Below, in pieces: positions 18,022 to 26,851 of a stretch of DNA of 57,687 nt. The notes under the pieces were generated by a model. That model searched no databases. It saw only the letters and a program-made list of their open reading frames with translations, and had not been told where the DNA came from. Both the position numbers and the translations under genes were made by a program. Origin of the DNA: Cellulomonas sp. APG4 (GTDB lineage: Bacteria; Actinomycetota; Actinomycetes; Actinomycetales; Cellulomonadaceae); contig NZ_JAACYI010000023.1 of assembly GCF_009996735.1 (NCBI RefSeq), forward strand, positions 1 through 57,687, written 5' to 3'. Position 1 is the first letter of the stretch. Every line of letters starts with the position of its first letter.

Positions 18022-19253
18022 CAGTTCCCGATCACCGCCTGGAACTCGTCGTTGTAGCGCGTCTCCTCCTCGGGCGTGAGCGCGCGGAAGACGTGCGCCC
18101 GCTCGAGCGTGGCGTCGCTCGGGAAGATCAGCTCGTTGTCGACGAGCTCGGGATCGAACGCGGCCATGGCCTCCTGGGCGCCGTCGACCGGGCAGATGTA
18201 GTTGACGTACGCCGCGACCTCGGCCGCGACCTCGGGGTCGTAGTAGAAGTTGATCAGCGCCTCGGCGTTGGCCTTGTGCGGGCTGCCCACCGGGATCATG
18301 AGGTTGTCGCTCCAGAGCGTGCCGCCGGCCTCGGGCAGCACGAACTCCCACATGGGCTCGTTCTCGAAGTTGAGCACCGTGATGTCGCCCGACCAACCGA
18401 TGACCGCGAGGGCGTCGCCCGAGACCAGGTCCTCGGCGTAGGAGTTGCCCTTGACCTGGCGGATCTGCCCCGAGGAGATCTGGGCCTCGAGCACCTCGAG
18501 CGCGGCGAAGAACTCGTCGTCGCCCCACTCGCCCGCGACGTCGACGCCCTGGTCGAGCATGATCAGCCCCACGGTGTCGCGCATCTCGGACAGCACCTCG
18601 ACCCTCCCCCGGAGCTCAGGCGCCCACAGGTCGGAGACCGTGCGCAGCCCGCCCGGGACCGCCTGGGTGTTCCACGCGAGCCCACCGAAGCCCGACTGCC
18701 AGGTCATGGTGTGCGCTCGCCCGGGGTCGAACGAGACGTCCTGCAGGCTCGCGAGGAGGTTGTCGGCGTTGGGGATGTTCGCCTTGTCCAGCTCCTGCGT
18801 GTAGCCGAGGCGCACCATGCGGCCCGCCATCCAGTCCGTCAGCGTCACGAGGTCCTGGCCGATGTCCTGACCGTTGGCGAGCTGCCCCTGGACCTTGCCG
18901 AAGTACGCGTCGTTGTCCTCGATGTCCTCCGCGTAGGTGGCCTCGATCCCCGTCTCGGCGGAGAACCGCTCGAGGGTCGGGTAGCTCTGGGTCGCCTCGT
19001 CGTAGTCGAGGTACAGCGTCCAGTTCGCCCACCGCACGACCTTCTCGGTCTCGGACCTGTCCGTGACCGGGCCGGACGTGCCGCTCGACCCGGGTGTCCC
19101 GCCGGTGCCGCAGGCCGCGAGCAGGGCACCGACGCCCGCGGCCCCGAGCCCACCGGCGAGCACCGAGCGACGTGAGACGCCGCGCTGGGCGGCGACGAGC
19201 GCGCGCACCGCAGGATCGACGGGGGCGGGACGGCGAGGACGGCTGCGGGTCAC
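18021..19253 (-). CDS. potD: Polyamine-binding lipoprotein (PotD-like), Tat-type signal
   Basis: This 410-residue extracellular binding protein has a signal with twin Arg (SRRSVLAGGLGAAGVGALL) followed by lipobox LLAAC, so it is probably Tat-exported and lipid-anchored. The mature part begins VVRWANWTLYLDYDE and contains aromatic and acidic pocket residues typical of PotD/PotF (GFGGLAWNTQAV, VIGWSGDITVLN, DNLMIPVGSPHKANAEAL). The GTG at 19251-19253 has AGGAGG 5 nt upstream and is preferred to the longer open frame. It is the first gene of a six-gene operon (potDABC, dehydrogenase, GGDEF). Substrate (putrescine, spermidine or a related amine) is inferred from neighbours. Confidence 0.92.
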   Translation of the reverse strand: MTRSRPRRPAPVDPAVRALVAAQRGVSRRSVLAGGLGAAGVGALLAACGTGGTPGSSGTSGPVTDRSETEKVVRWANWTLYLDYDEATQSYPTLERFSAETGIEATYAEDIEDNDAYFGKVQGQLANGQDIGQDLVTLTDWMAGRMVRLGYTQELDKANIPNADNLLASLQDVSFDPGRAHTMTWQSGFGGLAWNTQAVPGGLRTVSDLWAPELRGRVEVLSEMRDTVGLIMLDQGVDVAGEWGDDEFFAALEVLEAQISSGQIRQVKGNSYAEDLVSGDALAVIGWSGDITVLNFENEPMWEFVLPEAGGTLWSDNLMIPVGSPHKANAEALINFYYDPEVAAEVAAYVNYICPVDGAQEAMAAFDPELVDNELIFPSDATLERAHVFRALTPEEETRYNDEFQAVIGN

Positions 19254-19312
19254 GGTGCCTCCTGGGGGTGCGTCGCTGTGGCGTGATCGTCGCAGGCACC
19301 GACGAGCCGTGA

Positions 19313-19323
19313 CAAGGGATTCC
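19313..19323 (-). promoter_or_regulatory. GGAATCCCTTG motif upstream of potD
   Basis: GGAATCCCTTG on the minus strand lies 59-70 nt before the potD start codon. The identical 11-mer, in the same orientation relative to transcription, is at 21036-21046, 33-44 nt before the Lrp gene. It may be part of a shared operator or promoter. Confidence 0.4.
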
Positions 19324-19439
19324 ATCGCCGATGATGCGGATCTGCAACGAAACCGTCGCCACAAGGCAGCATGTCGACGCTTCCGGGCGCACCACGTCGG
19401 AGCGCGGGGTGGTGGTGGCCCGCGCCGACGGTCCGGGCC

Positions 19440-20900
19440 TCAGGCCCCGAACGCGCTCATGACGTGCTTGATCCTCGTGTAGTCCTCGAAGCCGTACATC
19501 GACAGGTCCTTGCCGTACCCGGAGTGCTTGAAGCCGCCGTGCGGCATCTCGGCCACGAACGGGATGTGGGTGTTGATCCACACGCACCCGAAGTCGAGCG
19601 CACGTGACATCCGCATCGCCGTCGAGTGGTCGCTCGTCCACACCGAGCTCGCGAGGCCGTACTGCACGCCGTTCGCCATCCGCAGGGCCTCGGCCTCGTC
19701 CGTGAACGTCTGCACCGTGATCACCGGCCCGAAGATCTCCTGCTGCACGGCCTCGTCGTCCTGGTGGAGCCCGTCCACCACCGTCGCCGTGTGGAAGAAG
19801 CCCCGGTCCCCCTGGCGCGTCCCGCCCGCGACGACGTCGGCGTGCCCGGGCAGCCGCTCGAGGAAGCCCTGGACGCGCGCGAGCTGCGCCGCGTTGTTCA
19901 CCGGGCCGAACGCGACGTCGGCCTCGTCGGGCCGTCCCGTGCGGTTCGCGCGCGCCTGCTCGGCGAGGGCCGCGACGAAGTCGTCGTGGACGGCCGCGTG
20001 GACCAGGACGCGGGTCGCGGCGGTGCAGTCCTGACCGGCGTTGTAGTAGCCCGCGGCCGCGATCGCCTCGGCCGCCGCCGCGACGTCGGCGTCGGGGAAG
20101 ACGACGACGGGCGCCTTGCCCCCCAGCTCGAGGTGCACCCGCTTGAGGTCGCGCGCGGCGGAGCCCGCGACCTCGGTGCCCGCACGCACCGACCCCGTGA
20201 TCGAGACCATCGCCGGGATCGGGTTCTCGACGAGGGCGCGGCCGGTGTCGCGGTCGCCGCACACGACGTTGAGCACACCCGCCGGCAGCACCTCGGCCGC
20301 GACCTCCGCGAGCAGGAGCGTGCTGACGGGCGTGGTGTCGGAGGGCTTGAGGACCACCGTGTTGCCCGCGGCGAGCGCGGGCGCAACCTTCCAGATCGCC
20401 ATCATCAACGGGTAGTTCCAGGGCGTGACCTGGCCGATGACGCCGATCGGCTCACGCCGCACCCACGAGGTGTGGCCGGCCATGTACTCACCCGCGCTCA
20501 GCCCGTCGAGCACGCGCGCGGCCCCCGCGAAGAAGCGCAGCTGGTCCACGCACGGCGGCACCTCGTCGGTCGCGGTCAGCGTGAGGGGCTTGCCCGTGTT
20601 GCGCGACTCGGCCGCGACGAACTCGTCGGCCCTCGCCTCGACCGCGTCCGCGAGCCTCAGGAGAGCGAGCTGCCGGTCCGCGGGCGTCGCGTCGCGCCAG
20701 CCCTCGAACGCCCCGGCGGCCGTGCGGAGCGCGGCGTCGACGTCGGCGGGCGTCGACAGGGGTGCGCGGGCGTACTCCTCGCCCGTGCTCGGGTCGACGA
20801 CGGCCGTGGTCCGCCCCTCCTGGGTCGGCGTTCGCGCTCCGCCGACCACGTTGGCGAGCTCGACCGGGTCCGGGGCGGCGGTGGCGGATGAGCTGGGCAC
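19440..20900 (-). CDS. Aldehyde dehydrogenase, likely gamma-aminobutyraldehyde dehydrogenase
   Basis: This 486-residue NAD(P)-dependent aldehyde dehydrogenase has the catalytic Cys in AGYYNAGQDCTAATRVLVH, the general-base Glu in HLELGGKAPVVVF, and GSVRAGTEVAG and EEIFGP-type (QQEIFGPVITVQ) cofactor motifs. It resembles PatD/PuuC, which oxidise 4-aminobutanal to GABA in putrescine breakdown; the final assignment depends on context. The GTG at 20898-20900 has GGAGG 5 nt upstream. It is divergent from the Lrp gene across 179 bp, so that gap is the probable control point. Confidence 0.85.
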   Translation of the reverse strand: MPSSSATAAPDPVELANVVGGARTPTQEGRTTAVVDPSTGEEYARAPLSTPADVDAALRTAAGAFEGWRDATPADRQLALLRLADAVEARADEFVAAESRNTGKPLTLTATDEVPPCVDQLRFFAGAARVLDGLSAGEYMAGHTSWVRREPIGVIGQVTPWNYPLMMAIWKVAPALAAGNTVVLKPSDTTPVSTLLLAEVAAEVLPAGVLNVVCGDRDTGRALVENPIPAMVSITGSVRAGTEVAGSAARDLKRVHLELGGKAPVVVFPDADVAAAAEAIAAAGYYNAGQDCTAATRVLVHAAVHDDFVAALAEQARANRTGRPDEADVAFGPVNNAAQLARVQGFLERLPGHADVVAGGTRQGDRGFFHTATVVDGLHQDDEAVQQEIFGPVITVQTFTDEAEALRMANGVQYGLASSVWTSDHSTAMRMSRALDFGCVWINTHIPFVAEMPHGGFKHSGYGKDLSMYGFEDYTRIKHVMSAFGA

Positions 20901-21035
20901 GAGACCTCCAGGTGCTCGGGCGGGCGACGGCCCGCCGCGCGGGTGTCCCTCGCACGCTAGCGCACCAACGTCGATATCATCAGCCCATCCGGTCACGTTC
21001 GCCGGAATCAGCATCCGCGACCACGCCGGATCCAC

Positions 21036-21046
21036 GGAATCCCTTG
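21036..21046 (+). promoter_or_regulatory. GGAATCCCTTG motif upstream of the Lrp-type gene
   Basis: An exact copy of the 11-mer found upstream of potD. It lies in the 179-bp region between the aldehyde dehydrogenase and Lrp genes, where autoregulation by an Lrp protein would be expected. Confidence 0.4.
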
Positions 21047-21079
21047 CCTTCGGGCACGTCAGAGGAGAACCATCGCACC

Positions 21080-21553
21080 ATGGCACCGTCCCCGAAGCCG
21101 GCCCCCGTCACCCTCGACGCGACCTCGAAGGCGATCATCGAGCAGCTGCAGGAGGACGGTCGGCGACCGTACGCGGCCATCGGGAAGGCCGTGGGCCTGT
21201 CCGAGGCGGCCGTGCGGCAGCGCGTGCAGCGGCTCGTCGAGTCGGGTGTGGTCCAGATCGTCGCGGTGACCGATCCCCTCCAGGTCGGGTTCACGCGTCA
21301 GGCGATGATCGGCATCAAGGCCGAGGGAGACCTGCAGGCCCTCGCGGACCGGCTCGCCGACGTCCCGGAGGTCGACTACGTCGTGATCACGGCGGGCGCC
21401 TTCGACATCCTCGTCGAGCTCGTGTGCGAGGACGACGAGCACCTGCTCGAGGTGCTCAACCAGCGGCTGCGTCAGCTCGACGGGGTCCGCACCACCGAGA
21501 CGTTCGTCTACCTCAAGCTGCGCAAGCAGCTCTACAACTGGGGCACCCGATGA
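21080..21553 (+). CDS. Lrp/AsnC family transcriptional regulator
   Basis: This 157-residue regulator has an N-terminal helix-turn-helix (AIIEQLQEDGRRPYAAIGKAVGLSEAAVRQRVQRLVESGVV) and a C-terminal ligand-binding RAM/ActR domain (QAMIGIKAEGDLQALADRL...VVITAGAFDILVEL). Lrp proteins form octamers and respond to amino acids or related amines. It is immediately upstream of, and overlaps by ATGA, the class III aminotransferase, and is divergent from the aldehyde dehydrogenase. It is the obvious candidate to control the island. AGGAG lies about 12 nt before the ATG. Confidence 0.92.
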   Translation: MAPSPKPAPVTLDATSKAIIEQLQEDGRRPYAAIGKAVGLSEAAVRQRVQRLVESGVVQIVAVTDPLQVGFTRQAMIGIKAEGDLQALADRLADVPEVDYVVITAGAFDILVELVCEDDEHLLEVLNQRLRQLDGVRTTETFVYLKLRKQLYNWGTR

Positions 21554-22974
21554 CCACCTCCGCGCAGCACCTCACCGGCGCCGCCGCCATGACCACGGGC
21601 GCCACGCCACGCGGCACCGACCGGGCCCAGGCCGCCCGCGACCACCTCTGGGGACACTTCACGCGCCACTCGACGTGGGAGCAGGGCCCGGTCCCGGTCA
21701 TCGTGCGCGGCGAGGGGCACCACGTCTGGGACGCCGAGGGCCGTCGGTACATCGACGGGCTGTCGGGGTTGTTCGTGGTGCAGGTGGGGCACGGCCGCGC
21801 CGAGCTCGCCGAGCGTGCGCGGCAGCAGGCCTCCGAGCTCGCCTTCTTCCCGCTCTGGTCCTACGCCCACCCGCAGGCGATCGACCTCGCCGAGCGGCTC
21901 GCCCATCACGCGCCGGGCGACCTGAACCGCGTGTTCTTCACGACCGGGGGCGGCGAGGCGGTCGAGACCGCGTGGAAGCTCGCCAAGCAGTACTGGAAGC
22001 TCGTGGGCCGCCCCACCAAGTACAAGGTGATCTCACGCGCGATCGCGTACCACGGGACACCCCAGGGCGCCCTCGCGATCACCGGCCTGCCGGGGATGAA
22101 GGCCCCGTTCGAGCCCCTCGTGCCGGGCGCGCACAAGGTGCCCAACACGAACATCTACCGCGGCCCGGAGGAGCTGCGCGACGACCCGAAGGCCTTCGGC
22201 CGCTGGGCCGCCGACAGGATCGAGGAGGCGATCCTGTTCGAGGGGCCCGAGACCGTGGCCGCCGTGGTGCTCGAGCCGGTGCAGAACTCCGGCGGGTGCT
22301 TCCCGCCGCCGCCCGGGTACTTCGAGCGCGTGCGGGAGATCTGCGACACGCACGACGTGCTCCTCGTCTCGGACGAGGTGATCTGCGCGTTCGGCCGCAT
22401 CGGCGACATGTTCGCGTGCAACGACTACGGCTACGTCCCCGACATGATCACCTGCGCCAAGGGCATGACCTCGGGGTACTCGCCGATCGGCGCGCTCCTC
22501 GCGTCGGACCGGCTCTTCGAGCCCTTCCGGGACGGGACGACGACCTTCTACCACGGGTACACGTTCGGCGGTCACCCCGTCAGCGCGGCGGTCGCGATGG
22601 CGAACCTGGACATCTTCGAGCGGGAGGGCCTGAACGCGCGCGTGCACGAGAACGCACCCGCGTTCCGCCGCACGCTCGAGAAGCTGCTCGACCTGCCGAT
22701 CGTCGGCGACGTGCGCGGCGACGGGTACTTCTACGGGATCGAGCTGGTCAAGGACGCCGCGACGCGCGAGACGTTCGACGACGCCGAGAGCGAGCGCCTG
22801 CTGCGCGGGTTCCTCTCGCACGCGCTGCTCGACGCCGGGCTCTACTGCCGCGCCGACGACAGGGGCGACCCCGTGATCCAGCTCGCTCCCCCGCTGACCT
22901 GCGGGCCGGCCGAGTTCGACGAGATCGAGCAGATCCTGCGCGGGGTGCTCACCGATGCGTGGGCCCAGCTCTGA
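21550..22974 (+). CDS. Class III aminotransferase, putrescine/diamine-type (SpuC-like)
   Basis: This 474-residue PLP enzyme has FVVQVGHGRAELAE, FFTTGGGEAVETAWKLAKQY, AYHGTPQGALAITG, LLVSDEVICAFGRIGDMFA and the Schiff-base Lys in ITCAKGMTSGYSPIG. It resembles the omega-amino acid:pyruvate / putrescine-pyruvate transaminases (SpuC, DoeD) more than GabT. In this island it probably converts putrescine or a related diamine to 4-aminobutanal. Its ATG overlaps the Lrp stop. The second class III enzyme of the island, GabT, shares the fold but acts at the GABA step. Confidence 0.88.
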   Translation: MTTSAQHLTGAAAMTTGATPRGTDRAQAARDHLWGHFTRHSTWEQGPVPVIVRGEGHHVWDAEGRRYIDGLSGLFVVQVGHGRAELAERARQQASELAFFPLWSYAHPQAIDLAERLAHHAPGDLNRVFFTTGGGEAVETAWKLAKQYWKLVGRPTKYKVISRAIAYHGTPQGALAITGLPGMKAPFEPLVPGAHKVPNTNIYRGPEELRDDPKAFGRWAADRIEEAILFEGPETVAAVVLEPVQNSGGCFPPPPGYFERVREICDTHDVLLVSDEVICAFGRIGDMFACNDYGYVPDMITCAKGMTSGYSPIGALLASDRLFEPFRDGTTTFYHGYTFGGHPVSAAVAMANLDIFEREGLNARVHENAPAFRRTLEKLLDLPIVGDVRGDGYFYGIELVKDAATRETFDDAESERLLRGFLSHALLDAGLYCRADDRGDPVIQLAPPLTCGPAEFDEIEQILRGVLTDAWAQL

Positions 22975-22988
22975 CGTCCCCGCGCCGT

Positions 22989-23007
22989 GCGCCCGTCTGA
23001 CGGGCGC
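22989..23007. terminator. Small hairpin between the aminotransferase and FAD oxidase genes
   Basis: GCGCCCG (22989-22995) and CGGGCGC (23001-23007) form a perfect 7-bp stem with a 5-nt loop, 3 nt before the next ATG. Its position would mask that start codon, so it could lower translation of the oxidase rather than terminate transcription. Confidence 0.35.
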
Positions 23008-23010
23008 GGG

Positions 23011-24406
23011 ATGAACGTCGCGGCGGCCCCGTCGTTGTGGCTCGAACGGGCCTGGCCCGCCGTACCGCCACGGCCTGCCCAGACCGCACCGGAGACCGTC
23101 GACGTCGTCGTCGTGGGCGGTGGTCTCACGGGGCTGTGGACCGCCTACTACCTCGTCCGCGACCACCCCGGCCTCGACGTGCTCGTCCTCGAGGCCGAAC
23201 GGGTCGGCTTCGGTGCGAGCGGGCGCAACGGCGGGTGGTGCTCGGCCCTCTTCCCGGCCTCGGGCGCCACGCTCGCGCGCCGGCACGGTGAGGCCGCCGC
23301 CCGGGACCTGCGGGCGGCCATGCGCGCGACCGTGCGCGAGGTGGGCGACGTGACCGCGGCCGAGGACCTCGGGTGCGGATTCGTGCGCGGTGGGACCGTC
23401 ACCGTCGCGCGCTCGGCGGCCCAGCTCACGCGTCTGCACGCGCACGCCGTCGAGGACCGCCGCTGGGGTGACGCGACCGAGGTGCTCACCGCCGCCGAGG
23501 CGCGCACCCGCCTCGCGGCCGACGGCGTGCTGGGCGGCACCTGGAACCCGGACTGCGCCCGGATCGACCCGGGAGCCCTGGTGACGGGCCTCGCCCGGGC
23601 CGTCGAGCGACGCGGTGCCCGCGTGCGCGAGGGCTCACGCGTCGTCACGCTGCGGCCTGGTGCGGTGGACGTCGCCGTGGGGCCCGCGGGAGCGCCCCGT
23701 CCGTCGACCGTCACCGTGCGCGCGCGGCACGTGGTCCGCGCGACGGAGGCCTGGACCCCACGGCTGCCGGGCCGACGCCGCACGCTGGTCCCGGTGTACT
23801 CGCTCATGGTCGCCACGGAGCCACTGCCGGCCTCGACGTGGGCCCGCGTGGGCCTCGGGGACCGGGAGACCTTCACCGACGGACGCCATCTGATCGTCTA
23901 CGGCCAGCGCACGCCCGACGACAGGCTCGCGTTCGGCGGGCGGAGCGCCCCGTACCACTGGTGCTCGACCGTCCGGCCCGAGCACGAGCGCGTGCCGCGC
24001 GTGCACCGGGCGCTCGAGCACGCCGTCGTCGACCTGCTGCCTGCGCTCCGAGGGGTCCGCTTCACGCACCGCTGGGGGCGGCGCGCTCGGCGTGCCGCGC
24101 GACTGGCACGCATCCGTGGGCCTCGACGACGACGGCGTCGCGTGGGCGGGTGGCTACGTGGGCGACGGCGTCGCGACGGCGAACCTCGCGGGCCGCACCC
24201 TCGCCGACCTGCTCACCGGGCACGCGACGGCGCTCACGGCGCTGCCGTGGGTGGGCCACCGCTCGCCGCGCTGGGAGCCGGAGCCGCTGCGCTGGGCGGG
24301 CGTCACGGCCGGCGCGGCCGCGGTCCGGCTCGCGGATGCCGAGGAGCGGCTGACCGGGCGGCCCAGTCTCGCGGCGCGCGTGATGGCACCGCTGGTCGGG
24401 GGCTGA
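23011..24406 (+). pseudogene. FAD-dependent amine oxidase (DAO family, PuuB-like), frameshifted
   Basis: The N terminus is an FAD-binding DAO fold (VDVVVVGGGLTGLWTAYYLV, GASGRNGGWCSALFP), as in gamma-glutamylputrescine or related amine oxidases. The frame runs to FTHRWG near base 24078, then switches: the expected GGALGVPRDWHASVGLDDDG and the FAD-capping end (VAWAGGYVGDGVATANLAGR) are in another frame, ending at TGA 24404-24406. One extra G in the run of five at 24074-24078 explains it; with four Gs a continuous 464-residue protein results. It could be a sequencing error in a G-run or a real inactivating mutation. The gene lies 36 bp after the aminotransferase. Confidence 0.85.
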
Positions 24407-24433
24407 GCGCGCACCCGCGCCCGGCCGGACGGC

Positions 24434-25681
24434 TCAGGCGCGTGCCAGGAGCTCGTCGGCCCTGGTCCGCGCCCACGCCTCGGCGTCGAGCACCGCGTCG
24501 AGCGTGACCTCGCCGTACGCGCCGTCGTGCTCGCCGAGCACGCGCTCGACGGTGTCGACGACGTCGAGGAACCCGATGCGACCCGCGAGGAACGCCGCGA
24601 CCCCCTGCTCGTTGGCGGCGTTGTACACCGCGGGGTGGGTGGGTGAGGCGGTCACGGCCTCCCGCGCGAGACGCAGCGCGGGGAACGCGACGTCGTCGAG
24701 CGGCTCGAACGTCCACGCCGTCGGCGCCGTCCAGTCGCACGGGGGCGTCACGGGGTCGAGCCGCTCGGGCCACGACAGGCCCAGTGCGATGGGCAGCCGC
24801 ATGTCCGGCGGCGAGGCCTGGGCGATCGTCGAGCCGTCCACGAACTCGACCATGGAGTGCACCACGGACTGCGGGTGGACCACCACCGCGATGTCGTCCA
24901 CGGGCACGTCGAAGAGCAGGTGGGCCTCGATGAGCTCGAGCCCCTTGTTCATGAGGGTCGCCGAGTTGATGGTCACCACGGGACCCATCGCCCACGTGGG
25001 GTGGGCGAGGGCCTCGTCGACCGTGACCGGCTTCAGCTCGTCGCGCGACCGGCCGCGGAACGGCCCGCCCGAGGCCGTCAGCACGAGCCGGCGGACCTCG
25101 GACCGGCGGCCCCCGCGCAGGCACTGCGCGATCGCGGAGTGCTCGGAGTCCACCGGGACGATCTGGTCGTCCCGCACCCGCGCGCGCTGGACGAGGGATC
25201 CCCCGACCACGAGGGACTCCTTGTTCGCGAGCGCGAGCGTGCTGCCCGCCCGCAGGGCGGCGAGCGTGGGCCCGAGCCCGATCGACCCCGTGATGCCGTT
25301 GAGGACGACGTCGGCGCCGCGACCCGCGAGGTCTGTCGCGGCCTGGGGCCCGGTGAGCAGCTCGACGCCGAGGGCGCCGACCCCGTGCTCGGCCGCGATG
25401 CGCGAGACGTGCTCGAGCACCGTGATGCCGGCCGCGGGATCTGCGACCGCGACGGTCTGCGCCCCGGTCGCCACGACCTGCTCGGCTAGCAGCCGCGGGT
25501 CGCCCCCACCAGCCGCGAGCCCCTCGACGCGGAACCTGTCGCCGTGCAGGGCCAGGACGTCGAGCGCCTGGGTGCCGATCGACCCCGTCGAGCCGAGCAC
25601 GACGACGCCGCGCTCGGGTTCGGGCGCCTCCGCGCGGAGCTGGGCAGTGGGGTCGGCAGGGGCGGGGCTGGGGGTCGTCAC
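24434..25681 (-). CDS. dxr: 1-deoxy-D-xylulose-5-phosphate reductoisomerase
   Basis: DXR makes 2-C-methyl-D-erythritol 4-phosphate from DXP with NADPH. The 415-residue sequence has the Rossmann loop [29 protein letters not shown], metal/substrate residues in [13 protein letters not shown], the flexible loop [10 protein letters not shown] and [23 protein letters not shown]. The GTG at 25679-25681 gives a short Pro/Ala-rich leader and has GATGAT 6 nt upstream. It is divergent from the PH-domain gene and converges on the frameshifted oxidase. rseP and ispG, its usual neighbours, are 13 kb away. Confidence 0.96.
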   Translation of the reverse strand: MTTPSPAPADPTAQLRAEAPEPERGVVVLGSTGSIGTQALDVLALHGDRFRVEGLAAGGGDPRLLAEQVVATGAQTVAVADPAAGITVLEHVSRIAAEHGVGALGVELLTGPQAATDLAGRGADVVLNGITGSIGLGPTLAALRAGSTLALANKESLVVGGSLVQRARVRDDQIVPVDSEHSAIAQCLRGGRRSEVRRLVLTASGGPFRGRSRDELKPVTVDEALAHPTWAMGPVVTINSATLMNKGLELIEAHLLFDVPVDDIAVVVHPQSVVHSMVEFVDGSTIAQASPPDMRLPIALGLSWPERLDPVTPPCDWTAPTAWTFEPLDDVAFPALRLAREAVTASPTHPAVYNAANEQGVAAFLAGRIGFLDVVDTVERVLGEHDGAYGEVTLDAVLDAEAWARTRADELLARA

Positions 25682-25687
25682 CCGGAC

Positions 25688-25693
25688 ATCATC
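25688..25693 (-). promoter_or_regulatory. -10-like hexamer, leaderless start of dxr
   Basis: GATGAT on the minus strand is 6 nt before the dxr GTG, with no Shine-Dalgarno sequence. Confidence 0.4.
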
Positions 25694-25726
25694 CCCGAGG
25701 CGACGACACGGTGCCGGTCCTGGTGG

Positions 25727-25732
25727 CAGGAT
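25727..25732 (+). promoter_or_regulatory. -10-like hexamer, leaderless start of the PH-domain gene
   Basis: CAGGAT ends 7 nt before the ATG at 25740. The context GTGGCAGGAT is identical to that before the lipoprotein gene at 2569. Confidence 0.45.
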
Positions 25733-25739
25733 CCGGGAC

Positions 25740-26273
25740 ATGGTCTCGCAGTCCAGGCTCGCCGCCGGCGAGAAGGTCGTCTTCACCGCCCACGCGCACT
25801 GGAAGAACCTCGTGGTCCCGGTGCTGACGTCGCTGGCCGTGGTGGCGGGCGCCACGCTGCTGCTCGTCACCGTCGTCCCGAGCCCGGAGGACCACGCCTG
25901 GCAGCGCTGGGCCACCGTGGCCGTGGGCACGGTGCTGGTGCTCGTCCTCGGAGTGTGGCCGTTTCTCTCCTGGCTGGCCTCGACCGACACGCTCACCACG
26001 CACCGGCTCATCTCGCGGCGCGGCGTGCTCACCCGCGAGGGCAAGGACATCCCGATCGACCGCGTCCACTCGGTCAGCTACCGGCAGTCGCTGCTCGACC
26101 GGACGCTGGGCTGCGGCACGCTCGTGGTCCAGACCGCGGGTCACGACAGCGACGTCGAGCTCTACGACGTCGCGCACATCGAGCGCCGTCTCCTGCAGAT
26201 GCAGGAGGTCGTGCTCGAGGGCGAGATCCCTGCCGAGGGCACACCGCCCGAGGGCCCGGGCGACGAGACCTGA
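25740..26273 (+). CDS. PH domain-containing membrane protein (bPH2/YdbS-like)
   Basis: This 177-residue protein has two hydrophobic helices ([21 protein letters not shown] and [20 protein letters not shown], residues ~25-80) and then a bacterial PH domain. The latter shows [29 protein letters not shown] and [12 protein letters not shown]. Such bPH2 proteins are membrane-bound and mostly uncharacterised. It is divergent from dxr and converges on the DivIVA-like gene. Confidence 0.85.
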   Translation: MVSQSRLAAGEKVVFTAHAHWKNLVVPVLTSLAVVAGATLLLVTVVPSPEDHAWQRWATVAVGTVLVLVLGVWPFLSWLASTDTLTTHRLISRRGVLTREGKDIPIDRVHSVSYRQSLLDRTLGCGTLVVQTAGHDSDVELYDVAHIERRLLQMQEVVLEGEIPAEGTPPEGPGDET

Positions 26274-26299
26274 GGCCGCGTCGCCCGCGTCCTGTACGG

Positions 26300-26851
26300 C
26301 TACTCGACGCCGAGCAGCACCTCGACCGCGCGCGCGAAGAACGCGTCGACGGCGGGCTCGGCGTAGCCACGACGTCCGGTGCGACGCGCGAACGTCGCGT
26401 GCCTCACCTCGTCCGACGTCAACGGCTGTCCGTGGTCGAAGTAGTCGACGAGGCGGTGGCACAGGTCGTCGACGTCGTCCGGGTCGTAGGCCGGCTCGCC
26501 TCGCCGTGCCCGTGCGAAGCGCTCGCCGTCGGGCCGGGTGAGCCGGCCGTAGAGCGTCCGAGCCTGCCCCGCGAGGTGGTCCATCCACGCCTGCTGGCCG
26601 TGGTTCGCGACGTACTCGGTGCGCCGCCGGTGCACGAACGCGCGCTCGAGACGGTCGAGGGCGGCATCCACGTGCACCGGGTCGTACCCGCCGTGCACCA
26701 GGTCGAACGCGATGGTGCGGACGTCGTCCGCGCTGAGCGGCTCGGAGGCGTCGCCCTCGTACACCTTGCGCGCGTGGTCGAAGAACGCGTCGACCTGCTC
26801 GGACTCGTAGCCCTGGTGGAGCCGCCCCACCGTGCGGAACATCGCCGTCAT
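26300..26851 (-). CDS. DivIVA domain-containing protein
   Basis: This 183-residue protein contains repeats of the short DivIVA N-terminal motif: [25 protein letters not shown] near the start, [19 protein letters not shown] in the middle and [19 protein letters not shown] at the end. It lacks the long coiled coil of Wag31/DivIVA, so it may bind curved or polar membrane rather than polymerise. It follows rlmN with an ATGA overlap and is common at this locus in actinobacteria. Confidence 0.85.
   Translation of the reverse strand: MTAMFRTVGRLHQGYESEQVDAFFDHARKVYEGDASEPLSADDVRTIAFDLVHGGYDPVHVDAALDRLERAFVHRRRTEYVANHGQQAWMDHLAGQARTLYGRLTRPDGERFARARRGEPAYDPDDVDDLCHRLVDYFDHGQPLTSDEVRHATFARRTGRRGYAEPAVDAFFARAVEVLLGVE

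Noticed and set aside
23011-24507. Full-length oxidase in the first frame running to 24507
   Set aside because: After base ~24078 this frame gives Arg-rich nonsense and runs antisense into dxr, while the family sequence continues in another frame to 24406.
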